64,000 bases of DNA from Mycobacterium bourgelatii (GCF_010723575.1 NZ_BLKZ01000001.1:1-64000); one strand, 5' to 3'. Shown: positions 26,782 through 35,546, counted from the stretch's first letter. Translations and numbers: made by a program. The notes: a model not told the origin generated them from the letters alone.

Positions 26782-28382
26782 ATGTCATACGTGTTGGTGG
26801 TTCCCGAAGCGGTCGGGCCGGCTGTCAGTGAAATTGCTCGGATTGGGACGTTGTTGGGTGCGGCCACCGAGGCAGCGGCGGCGCCGACGACGGGCCTGAT
26901 CGCTGCGGCTGAGGATGAGGTGTCGGCCGCGATCGCGGCGCTGTTCTCCGAGCAGGCCCGGCAGTTCCAAGCCGTCAACCGCCAGGTCGCCGCGTTCCAT
27001 GAGCAGTTTGTGCTGACCTTGCGGATGGCATCGGGGGCTCCGGTGTCACCGCTGGCGGTGATGGCGGGGATGCCGGCCAGGGCGTCAACAAGGGTCTGGG
27101 TGCCGCGGTTGGCGGCAACGGCGGTGACGGCGCCGGGGGTGGGGCTACCGGCGTCGGCGGCGCTGGCGGCAACGGGGGCATCGGACGAATCGACAACGCC
27201 GTTTCCACGGCTACCGCCCGTGGTGGAACCGGTGGTGCAGGGGCAGGCGGAACCGACGGGGGCGATGGCGGCTACGGCGGTGGGGCCCAAACTCACGGAT
27301 TAGGCGAGGTAATTGCGGGTGCCGGCGGTACGGGCGGTACCGGCACTGTCGGTCGCGGCGGGGCTGGCGGCGCGGGCGGCTCCGCGATCGTCTACAACAC
27401 TGACTCCACTGTGGTCGCCGTGGGTGCCGACGGCGCAGCAGGGGGCACGGGGGCGACCCATGGGGGCAACGGCGGAGCCGGCGGCGCAGCGACCCATCAT
27501 GGCCAGGGGGACGCGGTCGGCGGTAACGGTGCAGCGGGTACCGACGGCGCCAATGGCGGCAACGGCGGTAGCGGCGGCTCGGTCTTTGTTCACGGATCCG
27601 GTCAGTACGCGCCCGGGGCAGGCGGGGTCGGCGGCACCGGCACCGCCGGCCGCGGCGGAAATGGCGGCGGCGGCGGAAGCGCGTACATCTACAACACCGC
27701 TTCCGCCTTGGACGCCGTTGGGGCCGACGGTGCAGCGGGCGGCGTGGGCACTACGGGCGGCGGTGACGGTGGGGCGGGCGGTCACACGGCTAACTACGGC
27801 AGTGGAAACGCCATCGGCGGTAACGGTGCCGCGGGCGCCGACGGGGCCACCGGCGGTAACGGCGGTCGCGGCGGCTTAGGCCAAATAAGTGGGACAGGTC
27901 AAGCCTTCGGCGGCGGCGGTGGGGCCGGCGGCATCGGCACCGACGGCCGCGGTGGCAATGGTGGCGCGGGCGGTGACGCGACCGTCTATGGCCCCGCCTC
28001 TACAACTGATGCTTTCGGTGGCAGCGGCGGTGTGGGCGGGGCTGGCGTCACGAGCGGCGGCGACGGGGGCCGCGGGGGTAATGCGACTGCACAGGGCAGT
28101 GGCAACGCAGTCGCTGGCAATGGCGCGGCAGGTGGAACCGGCGCCACCGGCGGCAATGGTGGTGATGGCGGCACAGCAACGCTCTCCGACCCGAACTCGA
28201 CCGCCAACGCGACCGGCGGCGACGGAGGCGAGGGTGGAACCGGCACTGCGGGCGCGGGCGGTAACGGCGGTAACGGCGGCAATGCCTCAGGCCCGGTTGG
28301 CGCGACTCTTAGCGGCGGCAGCGGAGGATCGGCGGGTCCGGGTGCACCCGCCGGCTCGCCCGGCAACAACGGCACCCCATGA
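26782..28382 (+). pseudogene. PE_PGRS gene split by a frameshift
   Basis: ATG 26782 opens a good PE domain (MSYVLVVPEAVGPAVSEIAR, AAAEDEVSAAIAALFSEQAR, HEQFVLTLRMASG). After residue ~88 that frame becomes an Ala/Pro-rich sequence without PE_PGRS character and stops at 27303. From about 27020 a different frame reads DGIGGSGVTAGGDGGDAGQG and then uninterrupted GGX repeats to the TGA at 28380. That frame has an upstream TGA near 27003 and no ATG before its repeats, so it needs the PE start. The simplest reading is a PE_PGRS gene broken by an indel near 27030, or a sequencing error. The 173-aa PE product may still be made. Confidence 0.75.
27333..28232 (+). repeat. Three ~297-bp tandem modules in the PGRS region
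   Basis: Each module begins with a GGTGT or GGIGT phrase and proceeds GRGGxGG, a tyrosine-containing phrase (IVYNT, YIYNT or TVYGP), a central GADGAAGG-like part and GNGAAG. Starts are at 27333, 27630, 27927 and a partial fourth at 28233, so the first two spacings are exactly 297 bp (99 codons) and the third is 306 bp. The in-frame period shows expansion by unequal recombination while the reading frame was under selection. Confidence 0.75.
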
Positions 28383-28392
28383 CCGCTAACCC

Positions 28393-29127
28393 CTAGACGT
28401 TGATCACCAACGCGGTGATGTTGTCAGGTCCGCCCGCATCCCTGGCCGCCCCGATCAACGCCGCGGCGGCATAACCCGGGTCCGGGTTGTCTTCGAGGAT
28501 CTGCGCTATCGACGCCTCGTTCACCACGCCGTGCAGTCCGTCACTGCACAGCAGGATCCGGTCACCTGCCTGCAACTCGACCGCACTGCCGTCGGCCTTG
28601 GCGGGCGGGCGCATCCCCATGTACTTCGTCACGATGCTGCGGGCGCGGTGTTTGCCGGTGTCCGCGGCATCGACCTGTTTGGCCTCGACCAAGGCCTGCA
28701 CCAGCGTGTGGTCCCGGGTCAGGCGCTTGAGCGGACGCTCCCGCAGCAGGTAGGCCCGACTGTCGCCGAGGTGAGCCACCAGCGCGCGAGTACCGGCGAT
28801 GACCACGGCCACTAGGGTGCTGTTGGCGCCTTGGTAGCGGGCATCCTTCTGCGCCGTGGTGTGCAGGTCGTCGGAGAGTTCCGAGACGGCGCGAGCCAAC
28901 CGCTCGGGGGCGTCGGGACCGTCGCGCTCGTCAATGGGAAGGTGGTGGGCAACGTACCCCGGCAGCTTTTCCACCATGGTGTGCGCGGCCAGCGCTCCGT
29001 CCCGGCTACCGCCCACACCGTCGGCGACCATGAACAGGAACTGGTCCTCGTCCGAGCCCCAGCGGTCCTGGTTGTCGGAGCGAACACAGCCGACGTCGCT
29101 CAGCGCCGAATACCCGATGTTCAACAT
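28393..29127 (-). CDS. PP2C-family Ser/Thr protein phosphatase
   Basis: The 244-residue Mg/Mn-dependent phosphatase has the family motifs in order: DNQDRWG (18-24), MVADGVGGSRDG (33-44), LGDSRAYL (120-127), LCSDGLHGVV (193-202) and GGPDNIT (232-238). The metal-binding aspartates in the DGxGG, SDG and GPDN motifs are present. It has no membrane helix and is a soluble stand-alone phosphatase that may counter Ser/Thr kinases. ATG 29127 lies 4 nt after the stop of the AMP-ligase gene, so it is the last gene of the php, ligase, phosphatase operon. The frame runs upstream to 29265 inside the ligase gene. Confidence 0.9.
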   Translation of the reverse strand: MLNIGYSALSDVGCVRSDNQDRWGSDEDQFLFMVADGVGGSRDGALAAHTMVEKLPGYVAHHLPIDERDGPDAPERLARAVSELSDDLHTTAQKDARYQGANSTLVAVVIAGTRALVAHLGDSRAYLLRERPLKRLTRDHTLVQALVEAKQVDAADTGKHRARSIVTKYMGMRPPAKADGSAVELQAGDRILLCSDGLHGVVNEASIAQILEDNPDPGYAAAALIGAARDAGGPDNITALVINV

Positions 29128-29131
29128 GGTC

Positions 29132-30586
29132 TCAAGCCTGCAGTCGCGCGATGACGTTGTCACGCACCGCCGTTCGACGCGCCTTGCCGGCGTCGTCACG
29201 CAGCGGGGTGTCGACGAACTCGACGGTGCGCGGAATTTTGTAGCCCGCGAGCCGATCACCGACAAACGTCTGGACGGTCTCGGCAGTGAGGTCAGACCCG
29301 GTCACGGTATGCACTAACGCGTACGGTACTTGACCCAGATCGCTGTGCGGAATACCGACAACCAAACACGACAGCACGTCCGGGTGCTCCGACAAAGCGT
29401 TCTCGATCTCTGCCGGGTAGACGTTGCGGCCGCCGACGGTGAACATGTCGACGCGACGGTCCGAAAGGTACAGGTACCCGTCGGCGTCGAAATAGCCCAA
29501 ATCGCCTAGGGAATCCCACCCGTCGCGGCTTTTCGCTTTGACGCCGACGTAGCGGTAGGTCGGTGCGCTGCCAGGACTGGGTCGCATATAGATCTCCCCT
29601 TCCACGCCGGGCGGGCACGGGTTGCCGTCGTCGTCGAGCACCTTCATTTCGCCACTGACGACTCGACCCACCGAGCCGGGGTGGGTAAGCCATTCCGAGC
29701 CTGAGATGAAGGTTAGGGCCTGTAACTCGGTGCCGCCGTACAACTCCCAAATCTTTTCCGGGCCCAACAAATCGATCCATGCCTGTTTGACGGCCGGCGG
29801 GCACGGAGCGCCCACGTGCCATAGCCGCCGGATCGACGACAGGTCGTAGGAATCCGGGTTGGCGTGATAGACGGGCAGCAGTCGCTGCATGATCGTGGGC
29901 ACCGTGGTGAGGAAGGTGACGCGGTGTTCGGTTACCAGTCGGAGAAATTCGTGCGGATCGAATCGCGGCAGCAGCACCAGGTGGTGCCGCATCAGCAGCG
30001 CCATCGTCCCCGTGGTGAAGCCGGTGTTGTGGGAAAGCGGCACCGGCACCAATGACGTGTCGCCCTCCTGCGCGCCCAGCGGATAGCCGATGGCCGCCGG
30101 AACCCGACTGTCGCCGCCGGCCTCGATCAGCTTCGGGCGTCCAGTGCTGCCGCCGGAGGCCAACGACTTCCAGGACGGCGACACCGCTTCCGGTAGCGGC
30201 TCGTCGGACAAGGCCGAGTCGGGCACGAAACCAGCTGGCACACTGGGAATTTCACCGTGCGACCGCCCGACCAGCAGCGCGCGTGGGCGCAACTCCAGCA
30301 GACCGTGCAGCTCCGCGTCCGGCATCCCCGGCGAGAGCGGTTGCGGCACGGCGCCCAGCTTCCAGCAGGCGATGGCGGCTTGCACCCACTCGACGGAGTT
30401 GGGCAACACGATGCTGACGTAGCTTCCTGCGGTGACGCCGCGTTCGGCGTAAGCGCGGGCCAGGCGGTTGGTCGAGCGGTCGAGTTCGGCTCGGGTGAGG
30501 GTGATTCCGGCGCAGGTGACGGCCGGCTCATCGGGGGCCAGTTCGGCCAGCTGCGAAATTTGGGTACCGATCGGTGGGACGGTCAC
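29132..30586 (-). CDS. Class I adenylate-forming ligase (FadD-like)
   Basis: The 484-residue ANL ligase shows SLASGGSTGRPKLIEAGG (the ATP-binding loop, with Gly-rich SGGSTGRPK), SLVPVPLSHNTGFTTG, ELYGGTELQA for the adenine site, YLYLSDRRVDMFTVGGRNVY for the hinge, and DDAGKARRTAV with the late catalytic Lys. The GGSTG variant and YGGTE motif resemble bile-acid or aryl CoA ligases; the substrate is unknown. GTG 30586 overlaps the php stop as GTGA, and the phosphatase gene starts 4 nt after its stop, so translation is coupled on both sides. Confidence 0.88.
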   Translation of the reverse strand: MTVPPIGTQISQLAELAPDEPAVTCAGITLTRAELDRSTNRLARAYAERGVTAGSYVSIVLPNSVEWVQAAIACWKLGAVPQPLSPGMPDAELHGLLELRPRALLVGRSHGEIPSVPAGFVPDSALSDEPLPEAVSPSWKSLASGGSTGRPKLIEAGGDSRVPAAIGYPLGAQEGDTSLVPVPLSHNTGFTTGTMALLMRHHLVLLPRFDPHEFLRLVTEHRVTFLTTVPTIMQRLLPVYHANPDSYDLSSIRRLWHVGAPCPPAVKQAWIDLLGPEKIWELYGGTELQALTFISGSEWLTHPGSVGRVVSGEMKVLDDDGNPCPPGVEGEIYMRPSPGSAPTYRYVGVKAKSRDGWDSLGDLGYFDADGYLYLSDRRVDMFTVGGRNVYPAEIENALSEHPDVLSCLVVGIPHSDLGQVPYALVHTVTGSDLTAETVQTFVGDRLAGYKIPRTVEFVDTPLRDDAGKARRTAVRDNVIARLQA

Positions 30587-31563
30587 TGATAGGCGCCCTG
30601 CCGCTCAAAGATTCGCCGCGGGTTCTCGACGAGCATGGTGTGCAGTTGCTCGTCGGTGACCCCGCGCTCCTTCAGCGCGGGAATCACGTCGTTGTGGATG
30701 TGCAGGTAGTGCCAATTCGGTGCGGCCACCGCGAGCATCTCCTCGGGCAACGCGTCGAAATAACAGTTGGCGTCGTGCGAGAGCACCATCTTGTCGGCGT
30801 GCCCGCGCTCGCACATGGTCGCCACGATGGCCACCCGCTCCTCGAACGGCAGGATAACGTCGATGCCGAACCGGTCCATGCCCAGATACGAGCCCGCCGA
30901 GATGATCTCCTCGAGGTAGCCGACGTCGGTGCTGTCGCCCGAGTGTCCGATGATCACGCGGCTCAGGTCCACGCCCTCCTCTTCGAAGATGCGTTGCTGC
31001 TCGAGCCCGCGCCGCAACCCGGCGTGGGTGTGGGTGGAGATCGGCACGCCGGTGCGCTTGTGCGCCTGGGCGACGGCGCGCAGCACCCGCTCCACGCCTG
31101 GGGTGATGCCGGGTTCGTCGGTGGCGCACTTGAGGATTCCGGCCTTGATGCCGGTGTCGGCGATGCCTTGCTCGATGTCGCGGACGAACATCTCGACCAT
31201 GACCTCGGGTCCGTCGAGCATGGTGCCCGGGCCGGTGTAGTGGAAGCAGAACGGCACGTCGTTGTACGTGTAGAGGCCCGTCGCGACGACGATGTTGAGC
31301 TCGGTTTGGGCCGCGACGCGGGCGATCCGCGGGATGTAGCGTCCCAGCCCGATCACCGTCAGGTCGACGATCGTGTCGACGCCGCGGGACTTCAGTTCGT
31401 TGAGCCGGGCGACGGCGTCGGCCACCCGCTTCTCCTCATCGCCCCAGGCTTCGGGATAGTTCTGCGCGATCTCAGTGGTCATGATGAAGACGTGCTCATG
31501 CATGAGCGTGACGCCGAGGTCGGTGGTATCGATCGCTCCGCGAGCGGTATTTAGTTCTGACAC
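30583..31563 (-). CDS. php: Phosphotriesterase-like lactonase (Php)
   Basis: The 326-residue protein has the same length as M. tuberculosis Php (Rv0230c). The binuclear metal site is complete: His22 and His24 in MHEHVF, carboxylated Lys145 in GILKCATDEPG, His178 in STHTHAG, His207 in IIGHSGDS and Asp264 in LSHDANC. Such enzymes hydrolyse N-acyl-homoserine and other lactones, with weak paraoxonase activity. GTG 31563 gives the family length; the frame is open further upstream but without homology. The gene heads a three-gene operon with an acyl-CoA ligase and a PP2C phosphatase and is divergent from fadE4. Confidence 0.93.
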   Translation of the reverse strand: MSELNTARGAIDTTDLGVTLMHEHVFIMTTEIAQNYPEAWGDEEKRVADAVARLNELKSRGVDTIVDLTVIGLGRYIPRIARVAAQTELNIVVATGLYTYNDVPFCFHYTGPGTMLDGPEVMVEMFVRDIEQGIADTGIKAGILKCATDEPGITPGVERVLRAVAQAHKRTGVPISTHTHAGLRRGLEQQRIFEEEGVDLSRVIIGHSGDSTDVGYLEEIISAGSYLGMDRFGIDVILPFEERVAIVATMCERGHADKMVLSHDANCYFDALPEEMLAVAAPNWHYLHIHNDVIPALKERGVTDEQLHTMLVENPRRIFERQGAYQ

Positions 31564-31650
31564 AAAACCGATGCTAGGTCGATCACACCCCATTGCAGTA
31601 CCGTCTAGCCGTCCTTTTCCTAATTCCGCGTTCGCTTCCTTGGAGCCGTC

Positions 31651-33357
31651 ATGTTGCTCAATCCCAAAAATCTGCAACGCCAGTACCCGGACAGCCGCTC
31701 AGGGGAGATCATGGCGGCGACGGTCGAGTTCTTCGAATCCCGAGGCAAGGCGCGGCTGAAGCAAGACGAGCACGACAAGGTCTGGTACTCCGACTTCCTC
31801 AACCACATCGGGCGGGAGCGCATCTTCGCTTCGTTGCTGACGCCGGCGACGTACGGCGCCGAAGATTGTCGCTGGGACACCTACCGGATCAGCGAGTTCG
31901 CCGAGATCGTCGGCTTCTACGGATTGAGCTACTGGTATCCGTTCCAGGTGACGGCACTGGGCCTGGGACCGATCTGGATGAGCGAGAACGAGGACGCCAA
32001 GCGTAAGGCCGCCGCGCAGCTCGAGCAGGGCGAGGTGTTCGCGTTCGGCCTCTCGGAGCAGGCGCACGGCGCCGACGTCTACCAAACCGACATGGTTTTG
32101 ACAGAGTCCGAGCACGGCTGGGTCGCCAACGGCGAGAAGTACTACATCGGCAACGCCAACGTCGCGCGGATGGTCTCCACCTTCGGGAGGATTGACGGGT
32201 CCGGCAAAGAGTCGGACTATGTCTTCTTCGCCGCCGATTCGCAGCACGATCGCTACGAACTGAAGAAGAACGTCGTCAACTCGCAGAATTACGTCGCCAA
32301 CTACGCGCTGCACGACTACCCGGTCACCGAAGCCGATTTGCTGCACCGCGGCCCGGGGGCGTTCCACGCCGCCCTCAACACGGTCAACGTCTGCAAGTAC
32401 AACCTGGGCTGGGGTGCGGTCGGCATGTGCACCCACGCCTTCTACGAGTCGATCACCCACGCGGCCAACCGCCAGCTCTACGGCAAGCTCGTCACGGACT
32501 TCAGCCACGTCCGGCGGTTGTTCACCGACGCCTACGCGAGGCTGGTCGCCATGCGACTGGTAGCCACCCGCGCCTCCGACTACATGCGCAGCGCCTCGGC
32601 CGACGACCGTCGCTACCTGCTCTACAGCCCGCTCACCAAGGCCAAGGTCACCAGCGAGGGCGAGCGGGTCATCACCGCGCTGTGGGACGTCATCGCCGCC
32701 AAGGGTGTGGAGAAGGACACCTTCTTCGAAACGGTGGCCCGCGAGATCGGCCTGCTGCCGCGCCTGGAAGGCACCGTTCACATCAACATCGGGCTGCTGG
32801 CCAAGTTCATGCCCAACTTCCTGTTCGCACCGGACGTGGCGCTGCCGCTGATCCCACGCCGCGACGACGCCGCCGACGACACCTTCCTGTTCAACCAGGG
32901 GCCCACCGGCGGCCTGGGCAAGGTGCGTTTCCACGACTGGCGCGCGCCGTTCGACAGCTACGGCCACCTGCCCAACGTCGCGCTACTGCGTCAGCAGGTC
33001 GAGGTGCTGGCCGAGATGCTGGCGGCGGCGACCCCGGACGCCGCGCAGCAGAAGGACATCGACTTCGCCTTCGGCGTGGGACAGATCTTCGCGCTGGTTC
33101 CCTACGGCCAGCTCATCCTGGAAGAGGCCGCGATCTCCGGCGTGGACGAGGCGTTGATCGACGAGATCTTCGGCGTGCTGGTCCGCGACTTCAACAGCTA
33201 CGCAATCGAATTGAACGACAAGGCCGCGACGACGGACGAGCAGGGCCGCTTCGCGCTGCGGATGATTCGCCGCCCCGCGCACGACCCAGCGCGCTACGAC
33301 AAGATCTGGCAGGAACACGTCCTGCCGCTCAACGGCGCTTACGAGATGGCGCCCTAG
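31651..33357 (+). CDS. fadE4: Acyl-CoA dehydrogenase FadE4
   Basis: The 568-residue flavoprotein oxidises acyl-CoA. Landmarks are GEVFAFGLSEQAHGADVYQT in the middle domain (the FAD/substrate segment), VANGEKYYIGNANVARM, and a long helical C-terminal domain (NLGWGAVGMCTHAFYESITH). It is longer than the ~400-aa short-chain enzymes. ATG 31651 is preceded by a GGAG ribosome site. It is divergent from php (87-bp gap) as in M. tuberculosis Rv0230c and Rv0231. The catalytic glutamate was not assigned by eye. Confidence 0.9.
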   Translation: MLLNPKNLQRQYPDSRSGEIMAATVEFFESRGKARLKQDEHDKVWYSDFLNHIGRERIFASLLTPATYGAEDCRWDTYRISEFAEIVGFYGLSYWYPFQVTALGLGPIWMSENEDAKRKAAAQLEQGEVFAFGLSEQAHGADVYQTDMVLTESEHGWVANGEKYYIGNANVARMVSTFGRIDGSGKESDYVFFAADSQHDRYELKKNVVNSQNYVANYALHDYPVTEADLLHRGPGAFHAALNTVNVCKYNLGWGAVGMCTHAFYESITHAANRQLYGKLVTDFSHVRRLFTDAYARLVAMRLVATRASDYMRSASADDRRYLLYSPLTKAKVTSEGERVITALWDVIAAKGVEKDTFFETVAREIGLLPRLEGTVHINIGLLAKFMPNFLFAPDVALPLIPRRDDAADDTFLFNQGPTGGLGKVRFHDWRAPFDSYGHLPNVALLRQQVEVLAEMLAAATPDAAQQKDIDFAFGVGQIFALVPYGQLILEEAAISGVDEALIDEIFGVLVRDFNSYAIELNDKAATTDEQGRFALRMIRRPAHDPARYDKIWQEHVLPLNGAYEMAP

Positions 33358-33370
33358 GGCGCCCGACGCT

Positions 33371-33460
33371 GGCGCTGCGTCGATGCGGCCGCGGCGCTGC
33401 GTCGATGCCGCCGCCGGCGCTGCGTCGATGCGGCCGCGGCGCTGCGTCGATGCCGCCGCC
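33371..33460. repeat. Two exact-period 45-bp repeats (four half units)
   Basis: GGCGCTGCGTCGATGC recurs at 33371, 33393, 33416 and 33438, followed alternately by GGCCGC and CGCCGCC. This makes two 45-bp units, 33371-33415 and 33416-33460, immediately after the fadE4 stop. No gene is seen here. Confidence 0.8.
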
Positions 33461-33779
33461 GAACGTGGGGGAAAAGCACCCCTCCCCGCGATGCGAGGGC
33501 AATACGCCACACGCTCGGCTCGGCGCCTCTCGGCGGGGCGTCGTCGAAGGTGGGGGATATGCACCCCTCCCCGCGATGCGCGGGCAAAACGCCACACGTT
33601 GGGCGCCGGCGCCTCTCGGCGGGGCGTCGTCGAAGGTGGGGGATATGCACCCCTCCCCGCGATGCGCGGGCAAAACGCCACACGTTGGGCGCGGCGCCTC
33701 TCGGCGGGGCGTCGTCGAAGGTGGGGGATATGCACCCCTCCCCGCGATGCGGGGGCAAAACGCCACACGCTCGGCGAAC
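33461..33779. repeat. MIRU/VNTR-like array of 85-86 bp units (3.7 copies)
   Basis: Copies start at 33461, 33546, 33632 and 33717 (spacings 85, 86 and 85 bp). Shared phrases are GGTGGGGGATATGCACCCC, CCCCGCGATGCG and GCCTCTCGGCGGGGCGTC. Copy 1 is the most diverged and copy 4 is cut short. The array fills the gap between fadE4 and the Rv0232-type promoter. The GGGG to CCCC segment in each unit can form a hairpin. Minus- and plus-strand frames through it are open by chance and are not called genes. Confidence 0.85.
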
Positions 33780-33848
33780 CAAACACTCGGCAAAAACCCA
33801 CACGCTCGGGCGAACCGCTCGACGAGGCCGCCGGGAGCAGGCGCTACG

Positions 33849-33889
33849 TTGACTGTGAAGTGACTCACAGTAGAATGACCAGTGGTCAT
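33849..33889 (+). promoter_or_regulatory. Sigma-A promoter with Crp-like site and TetR operator
   Basis: The -35 TTGACT (33849-33854) and -10 TAGAAT (33871-33876) are 16 bp apart. TGTGAAGTGACTCACA (33854-33869) is an exact TGTGA-N6-TCACA, the consensus of mycobacterial Crp (Rv3676), and fills the promoter spacer. ATGACCAGTGGTCAT (33875-33889) has 7-bp arms around one base and covers the end of the -10 and the expected start of transcription. Steric repression by both factors is the likely logic. Confidence 0.75.
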
Positions 33890-33908
33890 CGAATGCGAGG
33901 AGGCGTTT

Positions 33909-34601
33909 ATGCCGACGGTGACTTGGGCGCGGGTCGACCCCGCTCGCCGAGCAGCAATAGTGGAAGCCGCAGAGGCGGAATTCGGCGCGCACGGGTTCTC
34001 CAACGGAAGCCTGAACGTGATCGCTCGGCGCGCTCGTGTCGCCAAGGGCAGCCTGTTTCAGTACTTCGCTGACAAGCGGGACCTCTACGCCTACATCACC
34101 GATACCGTCAGCCAGCGGGTGCGGGGCTACATGGAGGACCTCATCCGCGAGCTCGACCCCGCCAGTCGGCCCTTCTTCGACTTCCTCACCGACCTGCTCG
34201 ACGGCTGGGTCGCCTACTACGCCGAGCACCCACGAGAGCGGGCGTTACACGCGGCAGCCACATTGGAGGTCGACACCGACGCCCGCATCAGCGTGCGCAG
34301 CGTCATCCACCGTCACTACCTGGAAGTGCTGCGGCCCCTGGTGACCGTCGCGCACGCGCGGGGCGACCTGCGTCCCGACGCCGACACTGACGCGTTGCTG
34401 TCGTTGCTGCTGTTGATTTTTCCGCACTTGGCGCTGGCCCCATACATGCGCGGACTGGATCCCGTCCTCGGGCTCGACGATCCAACTCCGGAGCAACCGG
34501 CCCTTGCCGTGCGCAGGCTGGTCGCCGTCTTGGCGGCCGCATTCTGCGCGCAGACGCAGGCCGTTAACACAGCCCATGCACCCAAAGAGGAGGTCCCATG
34601 A
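33909..34601 (+). CDS. TetR-family regulator, Rv0232 type
   Basis: The 230-residue regulator matches Rv0232. The DNA-binding domain covers about residues 10-60 (AAIVEAAEAEFGAHGFSNGS, NVIARRARVAKGSLFQYFAD). The C-terminal ligand domain includes FDFLTDLLDGWVAYYAEHPR. ATG 33909 was chosen for its strong GAGGAGG (33897-33903) and fit to the family; the frame opens at 33882. A perfect 15-bp palindrome over its own -10 suggests autorepression. The stop overlaps the R2lox ATG by 4 nt, so regulator and oxidase are translated together. Confidence 0.92.
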   Translation: MPTVTWARVDPARRAAIVEAAEAEFGAHGFSNGSLNVIARRARVAKGSLFQYFADKRDLYAYITDTVSQRVRGYMEDLIRELDPASRPFFDFLTDLLDGWVAYYAEHPRERALHAAATLEVDTDARISVRSVIHRHYLEVLRPLVTVAHARGDLRPDADTDALLSLLLLIFPHLALAPYMRGLDPVLGLDDPTPEQPALAVRRLVAVLAAAFCAQTQAVNTAHAPKEEVP

Positions 34602-35536
34602 CACGGACACACTCAAGCTCGCTCGCCCGGGGCGGGCTCAACTGGAACAGCCTGCCGTTGAAGCTGTTCGCCGGCGGCAACGCGAAGTTCTGGGATCCCG
34701 CCGACATCGACTTCTCCCGCGACCGCGAGGACTGGGAGAAGCTCACCGAAGACGAACGCGAGTACGCCACCCGGTTGTGCGCCCAGTTCATCGCCGGCGA
34801 GGAAGCGGTGGCCCAGGACATTCAGCCGTTCATGTCCGCGATGCGCGCCGAGGGGCGACTCGGCGACGAGATGTATCTGACGCAGTTCGCGTTCGAGGAG
34901 GCCAAACACGTCCAGGTGTTCCGCATGTGGTTGGACGCCGTCGGCATGACCGAGGACCTGCACCCCTACCTCGACGATCTGCCCACCTACCGGCACATCT
35001 TCTACGACGAGCTGCCGGACTGCCTCAACGTGTTGACGTCCGACCCGTCGCCGGCCGCCCAGATCCGGGCGTCGGTGACCTACAACCACATCGTCGAAGG
35101 CATGTTGGCGCTCACCGGCTACTACGCCTGGCACAAGATCTGCGTGGAACGCGGCATCCTGCCGGGCATGCAGGAATTGGTCCGGCGCATCGGTGACGAC
35201 GAACGCCGTCACATGGCGTGGGGCACCTTCACCTGCCGTCGCCACGTCGCCGCCGACGACGCCAACTGGACGGTGTTCGAGACGCGGATGAACGAGCTCA
35301 TCCCGATGGCGCTGCAACTCACCCAGGACGGGTTCAACCTTTTCGAGGACCCGAAGCCGTTCGGCCTCAAGGACGAGGAGTTCCTGCAGTACGCCACGGA
35401 CAAAGGGATGCGGCGGTTCGGCACGATCAGCAGCGCCCGGGGTCGCCCGCTCGGCGAGATCGACGTCGACTACACGCCGCTGGAGCTCGAAGACACCTTC
35501 GCCGACGAGGACCAGAAGGCCCTCGCGGCGGTCTAG
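34598..35536 (+). CDS. R2-like ligand-binding oxidase (R2lox), Rv0233 type
   Basis: The 312-residue ferritin-like protein is annotated nrdB in M. tuberculosis but belongs to the R2lox group (Mn/Fe cofactor, bound fatty acid) rather than to true ribonucleotide reductase R2. All metal ligands are present at the same positions as in the known Rv0233 structure: Glu68, Glu101, His104, Glu167, Glu202 and His205. Val71 and Tyr162, which form the ether cross-link, are also present. The physiological substrate is unknown. The start overlaps the TetR stop as ATGA; the promoter carries Crp-like and TetR-like sites. A GAGCAGACGCAAA hairpin follows. Confidence 0.95.
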   Translation: MTRTHSSSLARGGLNWNSLPLKLFAGGNAKFWDPADIDFSRDREDWEKLTEDEREYATRLCAQFIAGEEAVAQDIQPFMSAMRAEGRLGDEMYLTQFAFEEAKHVQVFRMWLDAVGMTEDLHPYLDDLPTYRHIFYDELPDCLNVLTSDPSPAAQIRASVTYNHIVEGMLALTGYYAWHKICVERGILPGMQELVRRIGDDERRHMAWGTFTCRRHVAADDANWTVFETRMNELIPMALQLTQDGFNLFEDPKPFGLKDEEFLQYATDKGMRRFGTISSARGRPLGEIDVDYTPLELEDTFADEDQKALAAV

Positions 35537-35546
35537 TCACAACGCC

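Noticed and set aside
33461..33779. A CRISPR array
   Set aside because: The units are 85-86 bp with no unique spacers and no cas genes are nearby; it is a plain tandem repeat.
33354..34229. Minus-strand frames through the repeat block read as repeat proteins
   Set aside because: Several overlapping frames are open at once because of the repeats, and one runs antisense to the TetR gene; none has a ribosome site or family features.
34598..35536. A true ribonucleotide reductase R2 subunit (nrdB)
   Set aside because: The Val71/Tyr162 pair and the ligand set match R2lox; the radical-tyrosine layout of R2 is not seen.
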